Positions 23,076-33,085 of a stretch of DNA of 64,000 bases are shown one piece after another (the stretch's first letter is position 1; each line of letters starts with the position of its first letter). Position numbers and translations under genes: made by a program. This DNA comes from Ichthyophis bannanicus (taxonomy: Eukaryota > Chordata > Amphibia > Gymnophiona > Ichthyophiidae). The DNA lies in assembly GCA_033557465.1 (NCBI GenBank), contig CM066032.1, positions 450,986,270 to 451,050,269 of the forward strand. The letters run 5' to 3'. The notes beneath the pieces were generated by a model. That model did not search any database and was not told where the DNA came from. It saw only the letters and a list, made by a program, of their open reading frames with translations.

Positions 23076-24645
23076 ACTGACTGACCCAAATGACGAAAAT
23101 GGGAAACAACATAAGCACTGGCAAGATAAATGCAAGGCATTGATAAGGCAGGCAAAGAGAGAATTTGAAAAAAAGCTTGCTGTGGAAGCAAAAACGCATA
23201 ATAAAAACTTTTTTAAAGTACATCCATAGCAAAAACCCTGTGAGAATTGGATCATTGGATGATAGAGGGATAAAAGGGGCTCTAAGAGAGGACAAGGCCA
23301 TAGCAGAGAGACTGAATGCTTTGCTTTGGCCTTTACTGAAGAAGATGTAGGGAAATTACCCATGCCTGAAATAATATTTAAAGGTGATGTATCAAAAGAA
23401 TTGAAAGAAATATTAATAAACTGTGAAGATGTATTACAACTATTTAACAAACTGAAGAGTAGCAAATCACCTGGGCCTGATGGTATACATCAAAAGGTGT
23501 TGAAAGAACTGAAATATGAGATTACAGACCTGCTATTAGTAATCTGTCAACTATCCTTAAAAACATCTGTAGTTCCTGAAGATTGGAGAATGGCCCATGT
23601 AACGCCAATTTTTAAAAAGGTTTCCGGGATGATCAAGGAAACTACACACCTGTGAGCCTGACATCAGTACTGGGCAGAATGGTAGAAACAATTATAAAGA
23701 ATAAAATTACTGAACCGGTTTAATGGGAGACAGCTAACATGAATTTAGCCAAGGAAAGACTTGTCTTACTAATCTGCTATATTTTTTTTGAAGGATATAG
23801 TGCATCTGGATTTTCAGAAAGGCTTTGGCAAGGTCCCACATGAGAGGCTCTTGGCAAAACTAAAAAGTCATAGGATAAGAGGCAGTGTACTACGGTGGAT
23901 CAGGAACTGGTTAAAAGAAAACAGAGAGTGGCTAAATGGACAATTCTCTCAGGGATCTGTGCTGGCCCGCTGCTTTTTAACATATTCATAAATGACCTGG
24001 AAATTGGAATAACAAGTGAAGTAATCAAATTTGCAGATAACACAAAATTATGCAAAGTTGTTAAAACGCAAGAGGATTGTGAAAAATTGCAAGAGGACCT
24101 TAATAACTTGGAAGACTAGATGTCCAAATAGCAGATGAAATTGAATGTGAACAAGTGCAAAGTTATGCACCTAGGAAAGAATAACCCAAATTGCGGTTAC
24201 ACAATACGAGGGTCCGCATTAGGAAGCACCACCCAGGAAAAAGAATTAGGTGTCTTCGTGAATAAAACATTGAAACCCTCCATCCAGAGTGCAGCAGCAA
24301 CCAAGAAAGCAAATAGAATGCCAGGAATCATAAGGAAAGGAATGAAGAATAAAACTAAGGACATTATAATGCCCCTGTATCATTCCATGGTGCGACCGCA
24401 CCTTGTATATTGTGTGCAATTCTGATCACCGTATCATAAAAAAGATATAGCAAAATTAGAAAAGATACAGAGAAGAGCCACCAAAATGCTAATGGGGATG
24501 GAAGGATAACCCTATGAGGAAAAGCTTAAAAGATTAGAGCTCTTCAAGTTGGAAAAAAGGCAGCGGAGGAGAGATATAATAGAGGTCTATAAACTAATGA
24601 GTGGATCGTTTTTTTATGCCATCAAAAAGTAGAAACACTAGGGGG
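23076..24645 (+). pseudogene. CR1 LINE reverse transcriptase, second subfamily, broken
   Basis: Translated blocks: NKLKSSKSPGPDGIHQKVLK (about 23440-23500), VVPEDWRMAHVTPIFKK, SLTSVLGRMVETII, DFQKGFGKVPHERLLAKLK (motif A, Asp present; Ala changed to Gly), GSVLARCFLT (motif B region), KFADNTKLCKVV (motif C with the second Asp changed to Asn), KLNVNKCKVMHLGKNNPN and VRPHLVYCVQF. Frames change near 23330, 23620, 23780 and 23980. It differs from the 12285 and 57578 copies enough to be another CR1 subfamily. The 3' end is cut at 24645 by the next repeat. Confidence 0.85.
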
Positions 24646-26200
24646 TATGTTTACTAAACTGTCTTAATGTTACCAGCGCTAGTTGCAGCATTAATGTGAA
24701 GAATGCCATATAAGGTAGTGGGCGTTCCGGCGGCAAGGTAACAAGAATTTGTATCACGCGATAGTGGGCGCCGTGGCATGTTAATGCGCGTTAACCCTAA
24801 GTTCATGCCAGTGCAGTGGCTACAGAAAGACTGCAGGTCACCACACAAATTGTCTGCTGTGGTTACCAGGATAGGGTAAACCCACCCGTACCCATGATAC
24901 ACTGCACATGCAGATCAGCAGCCTACATCTGATCACAAGATGGGGTATGCGCCTCTATAGCACCCCGGCCTGGTAGGGGGAACTGACCGTGTGTGTTACT
25001 GGTACATAGTAGCTACAGACCGTGACATTGTGCGGTTCCTGTGCTCACCCTGAGGATGAGGCGGGGGCGCCCAGCACCAGGTCCGCAGCACATGGCATGG
25101 CTGAGATAGGCTGGGCTGCAGGTCCCCATCAGTGCCAGTGTGTGATAGGTAGTCCTTGCAGACACACCTGTGTCCATCTGTATTTCCCAGTCACGTCTAG
25201 CCCTTGTGGACTATGATGCACCCAGAATAGTGCATATCCTGTGTGGTTTCCATGGTCACATGTTATAAGAGAAGGGTGGTATTTGGACCCAAAAGCAGAT
25301 TATGTAGCACCACCCAACCTGCCCTCTGTGGGTCAGGGTGGGGGACAGGATCTCCCACCAACAGATCCACATTCTACATCTCTGCAATGGTGGCAGTAGA
25401 GGGGACCATCAACTCCAGTCCTGTGGGGAATAGGTACCCTACAGGGCAGTCAATGCAGATCTGTACGCATCACATAGGGCACCGGCAGACAAGCAGTAGG
25501 CCTGGAAAAGCTCAGTTGCCCCCCTCCACTATCTGACATTCACCAGCAGAGGGCACAGTCAGTCTCCACCCGCTGCACCCTGCAAAGGTTTTCCAGCCAT
25601 ACACATGCTAACTGCAGACAGTTTGCTAGCTAGTACATAGTGCATGTTCCTGGAAGAACTGTATGCACCCAAAAATGGGATGTGAGCACACACACCAAAC
25701 AGGTATGTATGTCAGTGATTGGGCCCCAGAAAAGGGAACTCATAGATATCACTTGAGAGACATACTGTATAGCACTATGGGGGAACCTAGCCATGTCATG
25801 GTCACTGCTCAGTCAGGATGAGAGTGACCCCCCAGCATGACATGCTGTGGCCACCCTGTCCGTGCCGGTGGTGGTCGGGCACTACAATGTCCCAGCCATT
25901 GCCCTATGCCCTGTGCAGATGCATCCTGCCCAGGCCGCCCTGTCTAGGCCATACCCACAGTACCTTGCTTCTCATTATGCACATTGGCAGGCTAACACTG
26001 GAAACAGTGCAAGCATTGGGGGCTCAGTAAGGTGTAGGCAGCCACAAAACACTGGATAGACATACACACACTCCCACACCTATGTCAGAATTGTGCAAAT
26101 ATAGAGGTGGTTGGCAGCCCTGGCAGCCATACCAGTCCTGGGCATAGTGCAGGCATTGCTATGGTACTCAATACTGTTAGGGTCACTCCCCGGGGTGGTA
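24646..26200 (+). repeat. Unclassified dispersed repeat, possible DNA transposon
   Basis: Begins AGGGGGTATGTTTACTAAAC, close to the MITE terminus at 53853 (AGGGGCATGTTTACAAAA). The interior aligns with 1390-2100. No open frame with a domain is seen. The right terminus (an inverted copy of the start) was not found, so the end is approximate. GGGG(C/T)ATG termini fit PIF/Harbinger-like elements, but that is only a suggestion. Confidence 0.5.
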
Positions 26201-26385
26201 AACACTGTCAGAAACAAGGACTGAAACACACTCCACAGATATCAGAAAGGTTGCTATGATGAATCTCTGTCAACAAATTGTGTTTAACTTAGGATTTGTT
26301 ATGACATTAATCACAGCAACATTTTGATATATGTGGAACATGTTTCCAAGTTTAAGACGGCATTGCTAAGGTATGCAGGTGCTAG

Positions 26386-26826
26386 TATAATTTGAAGATT
26401 TTAAAGCATGACATGTTTGTCTTCCTAGAATGAATTGATAACATTTGAAGTCGGCTTGTAAACCCCTGAAGAAACGAAACATTCGTGAAACGCAGCAGCG
26501 CTGAGTCTGGCATTGGGATATTGCTATAAAGATAAGCCTGACTTTTTATTTGTCTACCTTGATAATAATTCAAAAACTTACATCAAACATAAGAAGGGTC
26601 ATTGATGCAAAAAGGAGCAGTTCATGGTATTGTTATTACCGTAGCTCCCCATTAGTCTGAGACCCGGTTAACATTCTGGATACAGGTTTGAAAGGACACT
26701 TATATAAGTCAGATAGGAATTTTTTGAAAACAGTGTTGAGAAAATTTTTTCATGCTATTGGAGTAATTGTGTTATCTATGGCTGAACTGTAACATTACTC
26801 TACAAGATCAGTGACCAACTGGTATT
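26386..26826 (+). repeat. Left terminal repeat (pLTR) of Penelope-like element
   Basis: 441-bp direct repeat of 33086-33526, starting TATAATTTGAAGATTTTAAA and ending CCAACTGGTATT. Differences seen by eye are few (for example AAGTCGGC versus AAGTTGGC and GGCATTGGG versus GGCGTTGGG). It contains the hammerhead-like motif at 26466-26508. Confidence 0.92.
26466..26508 (+). ncRNA. Hammerhead-ribozyme-like motif in left pLTR
   Basis: Order of core elements: CTGAAGA, then a stem ACGAA-ACA-TTCGT (perfect 5-bp helix), then GAA. After that comes a second helix in which ACGCAGC pairs with GCTGAGT around an AGC loop (one G-A mismatch). The motif ends in C at the expected cleavage position. This is the hammerhead order CUGANGA, stem II, GAA, stem III, C. 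Stem I is weak: the first pair is C-U and only CC-GG pairs follow. Penelope-like elements are known to carry hammerheads in their pLTRs. Confidence 0.65.
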
Positions 26827-27565
26827 GTCGTGTACAGAAATCGATGGTCGTTCACCTTGGAATAAAGCTTTTAGCTTTACTGAAGGTTACATATCGGCTG
26901 CTTGCAATGAAAAAACATTGTTTGCTTTAGATGATGTGGAGGACAATCATAACAATCTAGTTACATGGGACACACTGTTAAAATTACAGAAACAAATAAC
27001 TCGACTTGAGCTACATAGATTTTCTTTAATCAAATATATTCGAAGACAACAGATTCCGAGGGATCTTCGCGTATATAAAGAGCCGAAAATGTTTGAGACC
27101 GATACTTCATTCATTGATCGGTGGAACTGTATTTTAAACAAGTGCTCAAGAGACCTCATGATGTTAATAGTAGATACCACCAAGGTCAATTTGGAAACCT
27201 TGAAGAAGGAGGAAGAGATCCTTTTACAAGAATTGAAAAAATCCAGTACGATTGAAAAGTATGATAAGACCATGGAGGAGCTGAAACAAAAAGTAGCATT
27301 CGTGTACGATGAAGTCAAAAAGTTGAAGGCTAATAAATTGAAAAGGGACTATGGGGATTATACGATTGGATACGTATACCCCTGGATGAATCCCAAAAGG
27401 AAGGACAAAAAGAAAGTTACCTTTGGGGATAGTTCAGAAGGGGAGAACACGTCAGGCTCTGAAGGTGACCTTCGGAAACAGGATTTTCACAAAACACGAG
27501 ACAGTCACGTCAAAAAGAAAGACAACAAAAACGAACAGAAGAGATTGTCAAACAGACGTCGGTAA
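26825..27565 (+). CDS. Penelope-like N-terminal region
   Basis: About 246 codons, Lys/Glu-rich, ending at TAA 27563-27565. No Met start is evident; the frame opens just after the pLTR, and translation may begin upstream within it. Residues about 45-175 look alpha-helical (RLELHRFSLIKYIRRQQIPR, then a long KKEEEILLQELKK segment). A basic/acidic tail follows (KRKDKKKVTF, SEGENTSGSEGD). This fits the poorly conserved N-terminal region preceding the RT in Penelope-like polyproteins. A frameshift near 27540-27560 separates it from the RT frame, where EEIVKQTSVNSSSSS continues the reading. Confidence 0.7.
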   Translation: MSCTEIDGRSPWNKAFSFTEGYISAACNEKTLFALDDVEDNHNNLVTWDTLLKLQKQITRLELHRFSLIKYIRRQQIPRDLRVYKEPKMFETDTSFIDRWNCILNKCSRDLMMLIVDTTKVNLETLKKEEEILLQELKKSSTIEKYDKTMEELKQKVAFVYDEVKKLKANKLKRDYGDYTIGYVYPWMNPKRKDKKKVTFGDSSEGENTSGSEGDLRKQDFHKTRDSHVKKKDNKNEQKRLSNRRR

Positions 27566-28560
27566 ATTCTTCTTCCAGTTCCTTAGTGATCAATATTTCG
27601 GAACAGTATATACCTGAAACACACATTAAATTACCGGACAAAGGATTATCCTTTGTACCCCGAGTAGGATTTGATATGTTCAGTTTTAGAGTTAGTTTTG
27701 AACATCTCATTAGAAAATTGCATTTAAAGATTTTCTTTGGGGAACAGGACTCCCTACAAACTAATGTAGAGTGTATTTCAACAGATCGGATTAAACTGCC
27801 ACTCAAGTCAACCTGGTCCCCTCCGGGACCTTTACCAGCAGCTTTGACGCTTTTTCGCACTATGGTATTGCAAGATATTCATTTGTTAGTACAAAATAAA
27901 AAATTAAATTGGTATGCCCTCACAAGAGCAGAAAAAGCTATTATGAAAGATATACAGTCTCGTTCAGATTTGGTAATTCGGCGGGCCAATAAAGGGGGTG
28001 CGATTGTGATCATGACTAAGAACAGCTATATTCAAGAGGCATATAGACAGCTACATGATGTACATACATATGAAATCTTAGCAGTTGACCCCACTGATTC
28101 CCTCTATAGACAAATTAAAATTATCACGTCTGATGCATTAAAGACTAAACTAATAACTACTAAAGAATGGCGTTTTTTGAATCCTTTGGATCCTGTTTTG
28201 GCACGGTTTTATCTAGTGCCAAAGGTTCACAAAAATCTTCATAACCCACCGGGAAGACCTATAGTGTCTACCAGAGGATCTCTTTTGGAACCGTTATCAA
28301 TTTATTTGGATTCATTTTTACGGCCGCTGGTGTCACGTATCCCTTCCTACATACGGGACACCATGCATTTTTTGCAGTTGTTGGAAACGCTTGCTCAATG
28401 GGTCAATGAACCTGAACTCTGGTTTGTTACGCTAGACGTGAATGCCTTATACACTAATATACCTCAAGAAAGAGCACATAGAGAAGTGATGTCGGTACTA
28501 TGGGCTAGACAGGATGTAACATCAGCGCAATTGACATTTTTGGATCAAATCACGAAATAG
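27538..28560 (+). pseudogene. Penelope-like reverse transcriptase, first part
   Basis: Encodes the RT fingers and palm up to motif A. Seen: VIRRANKGGAIVIM, FYLVPKVHKNL, PPGRPIVSTRGSLLEPLS and FVTLDVNALYTNIPQ (motif A with its Asp, about 28420-28462). The frame stops at TAG 28558-28560 just after FLDQITK. The downstream reading resumes in another frame (YFQFEDKIYHQKTG, 28575-28620). Hence one stop plus one frameshift break the protein between motifs A and B. The frame otherwise stays open for 340 codons, so decay is slight. Confidence 0.88.
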
Positions 28561-28574
28561 TACTATTTCACAAT

Positions 28575-29402
28575 TATTTTCAATTTGAGGACAAAATATA
28601 CCATCAAAAGACGGGGGTAGCGATGGGTGCTACTTGCGCCCCCTCCGTAGCTAATATCTACATGGGTGCCTTTGAGGCAGAATGGTTGAAACAGTCTGAC
28701 TTATATCACCATGTTCGGCTTTGGTGCCGTTACATAGATGACATTTTTGTTCTGTGGGCAGGTTCATCGCAATCCTTAAATGTCTTCATAAACTGGCTGA
28801 ATAACAGGGAGACAACTATTCAATTTACTAGTAATTACAGCTCAACACATATTGCCTTCCTGGATGTAGAAGTTAAAAAAGGCAATACTGGATGGGTCAC
28901 GAATGTTTTTTGTAAACCAACTGACAGCAATGCCTTATTACATTATGAAAGTTTACACCCTCGTAGATTGAAGGATAGTCTTCCGTTCTCACAATTCCTC
29001 AGATATAGGAGGAATTGCACTGATATTCATGCATTTAAGATTCAAGCTGCTATTTTGAAGGAAAAATGTTTTAAACGGGGGTATCCTAAACGCATAATAG
29101 AGACAGCTTATAAACATGCTTTATATAATCACCGAGAACAGTTATTGGCTCCCAGATCTCCTAAAGAGTCAGACACATCAATTAACTTAATAACTCAGTA
29201 TTCACCATATAGTAAGGACATATCGAAGATCCTCAATAAACATATGAATGTGATCCATAGTATTCCAGCATTACAAGACAAACACATTAGGTGTGTTTGG
29301 ACACGTAATCGAAACCTCAAAGAAATATTGTGTCCTACCATTTTAAATTCTCCTAATGCATCAGCTTTAGAAGTACCAGGGGGCCATTCTCGATGCGGTG
29401 AA
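28575..29402 (+). pseudogene. Penelope-like reverse transcriptase, second part, and linker
   Basis: Contains motif B (GATCAPSVANIYMGAFEAEW), motif C (RYIDDIFVLW, with both catalytic Asp) and motif D (HIAFLDVEV). The RT C-terminus includes FLRYRRNCTD and FKRGYPKRIIE. A linker ends in SRCGE at 29402, where the hAT element is inserted. The reading resumes in phase at 32483 with a CSYC pair, so the linker forms a Cys-x-x-Cys-containing motif split by the insertion. The frame continuing into the hAT to 29468 is read-through, not protein. Confidence 0.88.
29395..29402. repeat. 8-bp target-site duplication of hAT copy 1 (left)
   Basis: GCGGTGAA at 29395-29402 is repeated exactly at 32475-32482, flanking the CAGGGGCGGCC...GGCCGGCCCTG element. 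An 8-bp duplication is characteristic of hAT transposition. Confidence 0.93.
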
Positions 29403-29458
29403 CAGGGGCGGCCCAAGGGGGGTGCGGGGCCATGTGTGGAGACTCGGTGCGGGGCCTC

Positions 29459-29496
29459 ATTTGCATAAGTGGCCTTATTTGCATAAATATTTGCAT
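29459..29496 (+). promoter_or_regulatory. Three perfect octamer motifs (ATTTGCAT)
   Basis: ATTTGCAT occurs at 29459-29466, 29477-29484 and 29489-29496, with starts 18 and 12 bases apart, in the hAT subterminal region. The sequence is the canonical POU-factor octamer. In copy 2 two of the three are intact (42667-42674 and 42679-42686, as ATGCAAAT), and the third reads GGCAAAT. A regulatory role is inference. Confidence 0.5.
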
Positions 29497-30379
29497 AATG
29501 TTACCATACACTAACTTTTAGTAAACATGTCTCTTAATGAGGGTATGGATAAAGAAAGACTCAAAGATTTCTAAATTACTATAATCCAGTGCCAACCGCC
29601 AGGCACATTAGGAACTACTACAAACGCTGCCCATTTAGAACCCATAGCAAACCCGCCATATCCTGACAGCATTACCAGGACTCACAAAGCACCATACCCT
29701 ACCTATCAAAAGGCAACACTGCAAATATTAAACCAATACATTTCAGAGAATACTGGGGAAAGAGAACAAGTGGCAATGTCAAATAGGAATTACATAAACA
29801 GAATACCTCAGCTCAGTTACACATGCAGAACATAGACCATCATCAAACAAGGAATCACAATTTAGAAACAGGAAGGCAATAATTAAACTGGGAACCCCAA
29901 AAGCCAAACTTGGAATGTACAACACCACTGTAGAAATAAAACTATAAATTAATTTCCTCTTGTACCAAACAAAGCGCAGACGTTAATGATGCACATTTCC
30001 CAGAGCTTTCATATTCCAGTTAATAAATTCAAAATAAAGAGATATCTTTCTACCTTTTGTGTATTTTTTTTCAGTTGCAATTGCTCCAGCCACTTTCTTC
30101 TGGTTTCTTCATGTTTTCTGCTAACTCTCCATCGTCTGCTGTCCATTTGTTCTTTCTTCTCTCTTCTAGTTTTTTTTTCCATTCTCTCTCTCTCTACATC
30201 TGCTTTAACATACTAATCTTTCTCCTTTTGCTCTTTCCTCATTCCTATTTCATCCACACAAATTTTACCCCTCCATCCTCAATCCCCACTTACTCTCCCA
30301 ATAACCGGCCAATTGTAGATTTTTCATCCCTCCCACACAAAATATTTTTCCCCTCTCCATTTTACTCTCCCAGCCCCAT

Positions 30380-32030
30380 CCCATTCTAATCCTCCCCCAA
30401 CATCAGCTCCCTTCTAGTTCCAGTCTCACCCAGCATCCATTCCCTTCTAGTCCCTGCATCAGCCCATTTCCAGTCCTACCCCCCATCAACCCATTTCCGG
30501 TCCTAGCTCCCCCATCCATTTTCAGTCTGAGTCCCTTCATCAGCTCATTTCCAATCCTAGCCCCCCATCAGCCCATTTCTAGTCATTTCCTAGCCCCACC
30601 ATCAGCCCATGTCAAATCCTAGCTCCCCTCCACTCAGCCCAATTCCAGTCCAAGCCCCCCCCATGAGCCTAGTTCCAGTTCTAGCCCCTCCATGAGTCCA
30701 TTTCAATTCAAGCCCCCCCAACAGCCCATTTCCAGTACCAGTCCAAGCCCCCCATCAACCCACTTCCAGTCCTAACCCCCCATCACCCCATTTTCAGTTT
30801 AAGCCCCCCTTATAACCCATTACCAGTCCTAACCCCCCATCAGCCCACTTCCAGTCTTAACCCCATCAGCCCATTTCCAGTCAGCCCCCCATAGCCCACT
30901 GCCAGTCCTAACCCCCCCCATCAGCCCACAGTCCATTACCAGTCTTAACCCCCCCAGCCCATTACCAGCCCTAACCCCCCATCACCCCATTTCCAGACAG
31001 CCCCATCAGCCCACAGCCCATTACCAGTCTTAACTCCCCCCATAGCCCATTACCAGTCCTAACCCCCCCATCATCACATGTCCAGACATCCCCCATCTGC
31101 CCTCTGCCCTTTTCCAGTCTTATCCCCCCCCAGCCCATTACCAGCCCTAACCCCCCATCACCCCATTTCCAGACAGCCCCCATCAGCCCACAGCCCATTA
31201 CCAGTCTTAACCCCCCCCATAGCACATTACCAGTACTAACCCGCCCATCATCTAACAGCCCATTACCAGTCCTAACCCCTCCCCATCAGCCCATTTCCTG
31301 TCCTAGCCCCCCATAGCCCATTATCAGTCCTAACCCCCCCCAGCCCATTACCAGCCCTAACCCCCCATCACCCCATTTCCAGACAGCCCCCATCAGCCCA
31401 CAGCCCATTACCAGTCTTAACCCCCCCCTAGCCCATTACCAGTCCTAAACCCCCCAACAGCTCACAGCCCATTACCAGTCCTAACCCCTCCCCATCAGCC
31501 CATTTCCTGTCCTAGCCCCCCCATAGCCCATTACCAGTCTTAACCCCCCCAGCCCATTACCAGTCCTAACCCCCCATCACCCCATTTCCAGACAGCCCCC
31601 ATCAGCCCACAGCCCATTACCAGTCTTAACCCCCCCCGCCCGTTACCAGTCTTAACCGCCCCTGCCCCCGCCCATGCCCATTACCAGTCTTAACCACCCC
31701 CCCCTGTACCAGTCTTAACCCCCCCCGCCGCAGCCCATTACCAGTCTTAAAACCCCCCCGCAGCCCATTACCAGTCTTAACACCCCCCAGCCCAGCCCAG
31801 CCCATTACCAATCTTAACACCCCCCCAGCCCAGCCCAGCCCATTACCAGTCTTAACACCCCCCCAACCCAGCCCAGCCCAGCCCAGCCCAGTCTTAACAC
31901 CCCCCCAGCCCAGCCCAGCCCAGCACCAGTCTTAACACCCCCCACAGCCCAGCCCAGCCCAGCACCAGTCTTAACACCCCCCCCCCGCCCCGCCCCGCCT
32001 TGCCTTAACAGCCCCCCCCCCCATCGGCTT
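30380..32030 (+). repeat. C-rich degenerate minisatellite in hAT copy 1
   Basis: Dozens of units built on AGCCCATTACCAGTCTTAAC and CCCATTTCCAG separated by C5-C9 runs. Unit length is variable (about 25-50 bases). Toward the right end it becomes AGCCCAGCCCAGCC runs. The many open frames on the minus strand (Gly/Leu/Met-rich) come from this array. Runs of C at regular spacing could form i-motif or G-quadruplex structures. Confidence 0.9.
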
Positions 32031-32057
32031 ATGGCAAATTTAAAATTAAAAAAAAAC

Positions 32058-32392
32058 CTGGCTCTGGCTGCTGCTGCTGCTGCCGCGGCAGCGGCAGAAT
32101 GGAGTGTCCCGCTGAGCCTCTCTGCAAGGGTTTTCAGATTCGCGAAGGGAGAGTGTCTCCCTCGCGTCTCTGTTAAGCCCGCAGGGGCTAATGGGAAATT
32201 TCCCATCAGCCCCTCGCGTCTAAAGGGGCAGATGGGAAATTTCCCATTAGCCCCTGCGGGCTTAACAGAGACGCGAGGGAGACACTCTTCCTTAGCGAAT
32301 CTGAAAGCCCTTGCAGAGAGGCTCAGCGAGGAGAGGAGGCCCCGCGGGACACTCCATTTTGCCGCGGAGGCCGCGGCAGCAGCCAGAGCCAG
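32058..32392. repeat. Long palindrome (about 160-bp arms) in hAT copy 1
   Basis: The left arm from CTGGCTCTGGCTGCTGC (32058) pairs with the right arm ending GCAGCAGCCAGAGCCAG (32392), with a few small gaps. The centre is near 32215-32225. Each arm also contains its own short palindrome built on ATGGGAAATTTCCCAT. It lies about 80 bases from the hAT right end. Confidence 0.9.
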
Positions 32393-32474
32393 CTTTTTTT
32401 TTTTATATATAATTTAAAAAAAAAAAGCAGAATGTTCTTTGCGCGGGGCCCCCTCAATGGACGGGCCGGCCCTG

Positions 32475-32896
32475 GCGGTGAATGTTCGTATTGTGAGGTC
32501 AATCAACAAATTTCTTCCTTTGACTATCATGGAAAAAGATACGATTTAAGACGTGCAACTAATTGTAATACCACACAGGTAGTGTACGCTATCCAGTGTC
32601 CCTGCCAGTTACTTTATGTCGGGAAAACAATGCGCCCCTTCAAGATACGACTGGCTGAACATCGCAGTAGATTGAGGTGTAAGACTTTATCAGCTCCAAT
32701 AGTAGCTCATTGCCTCACTTATCACCATGTTTTTGAAGACCTAAGATGCTTTTGTTTGGATCGTGTTTACAAAAGTAGTGGCGGTATATCTTTAGATCAA
32801 ACTTTGATTCTCCGGGAACAACGTTGGATTTTTACTCTACAGACAGTTAGTCCAGGAGGTCTCAACGTACAAATTGATTGGAATCTCTGTACTTAA
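32475..32896 (+). CDS. Penelope-like GIY-YIG endonuclease domain (C-terminal part)
   Basis: Resumes the Penelope-like reading after the hAT. It encodes GECSYCEVNQQ (second half of the Cys-rich linker) and VVYAIQCPCQLLYVGKTMRP (the GIY-YIG core, here YAI...YVG). Next come RLAEHRSRLR with the catalytic-type Arg and His, and LILREQRWIFTL with the conserved Glu. It ends at TAA 32894-32896 after DWNLCT. About 140 codons, no internal stop. The domain nicks target DNA for priming in this class. Confidence 0.9.
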
Positions 32897-33085
32897 TTAG
32901 TTTATTGCAGTTAAAGGGTTTCCATTGTTTCAACTGCATACATTAGTGCTTTTGCATGCCTGAAGCCGCATGCGTGGCGTTTTTTGTACGAACGGGGGGA
33001 TCATCTTGGGTGAATCTGTTTGGTAAGAAATTTCCCACCACACTAATTTTGCCAAGAGCGGTTTGTAAATCTTTTGATATATTTT
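32897..33085 (+). other. Penelope-like 3' untranslated segment
   Basis: About 190 bases between the GIY-YIG stop codon and the right pLTR. Nothing coding is recognised. Confidence 0.6.

Larger units (their letters stand above)
29403..32474 (+). mobile_element. Non-autonomous hAT-type element, copy 1 (3072 bp)
   Basis: Ends CAGGGGCGGCCC (left) and the complement of CAGGGCCGGCCC (right), with an exact 8-bp TSD. No transposase is encoded. Internal order: a subterminal AT-rich part with three octamer motifs, an AT-rich unique part (29520-30380), a C-rich minisatellite (30380-32030) and a long palindrome (32058-32392). The copy at 38505-42760 has the same order in reverse orientation. It interrupts the Penelope-like linker and is therefore younger than that element. 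Confidence 0.9.

Noticed and set aside
29403..29468. Extension of the Penelope RT frame to 29468
   Set aside because: Read-through into the hAT element; the true continuation is at 32475.
30380..32030. CRISPR-like array
   Set aside because: Units are degenerate, variable in length and have no unique spacers; a minisatellite in a vertebrate transposon.
30971..32206. Gly/Leu/Met-rich minus-strand frames
   Set aside because: They follow the C-rich minisatellite and palindrome of the hAT element; composition artefact.
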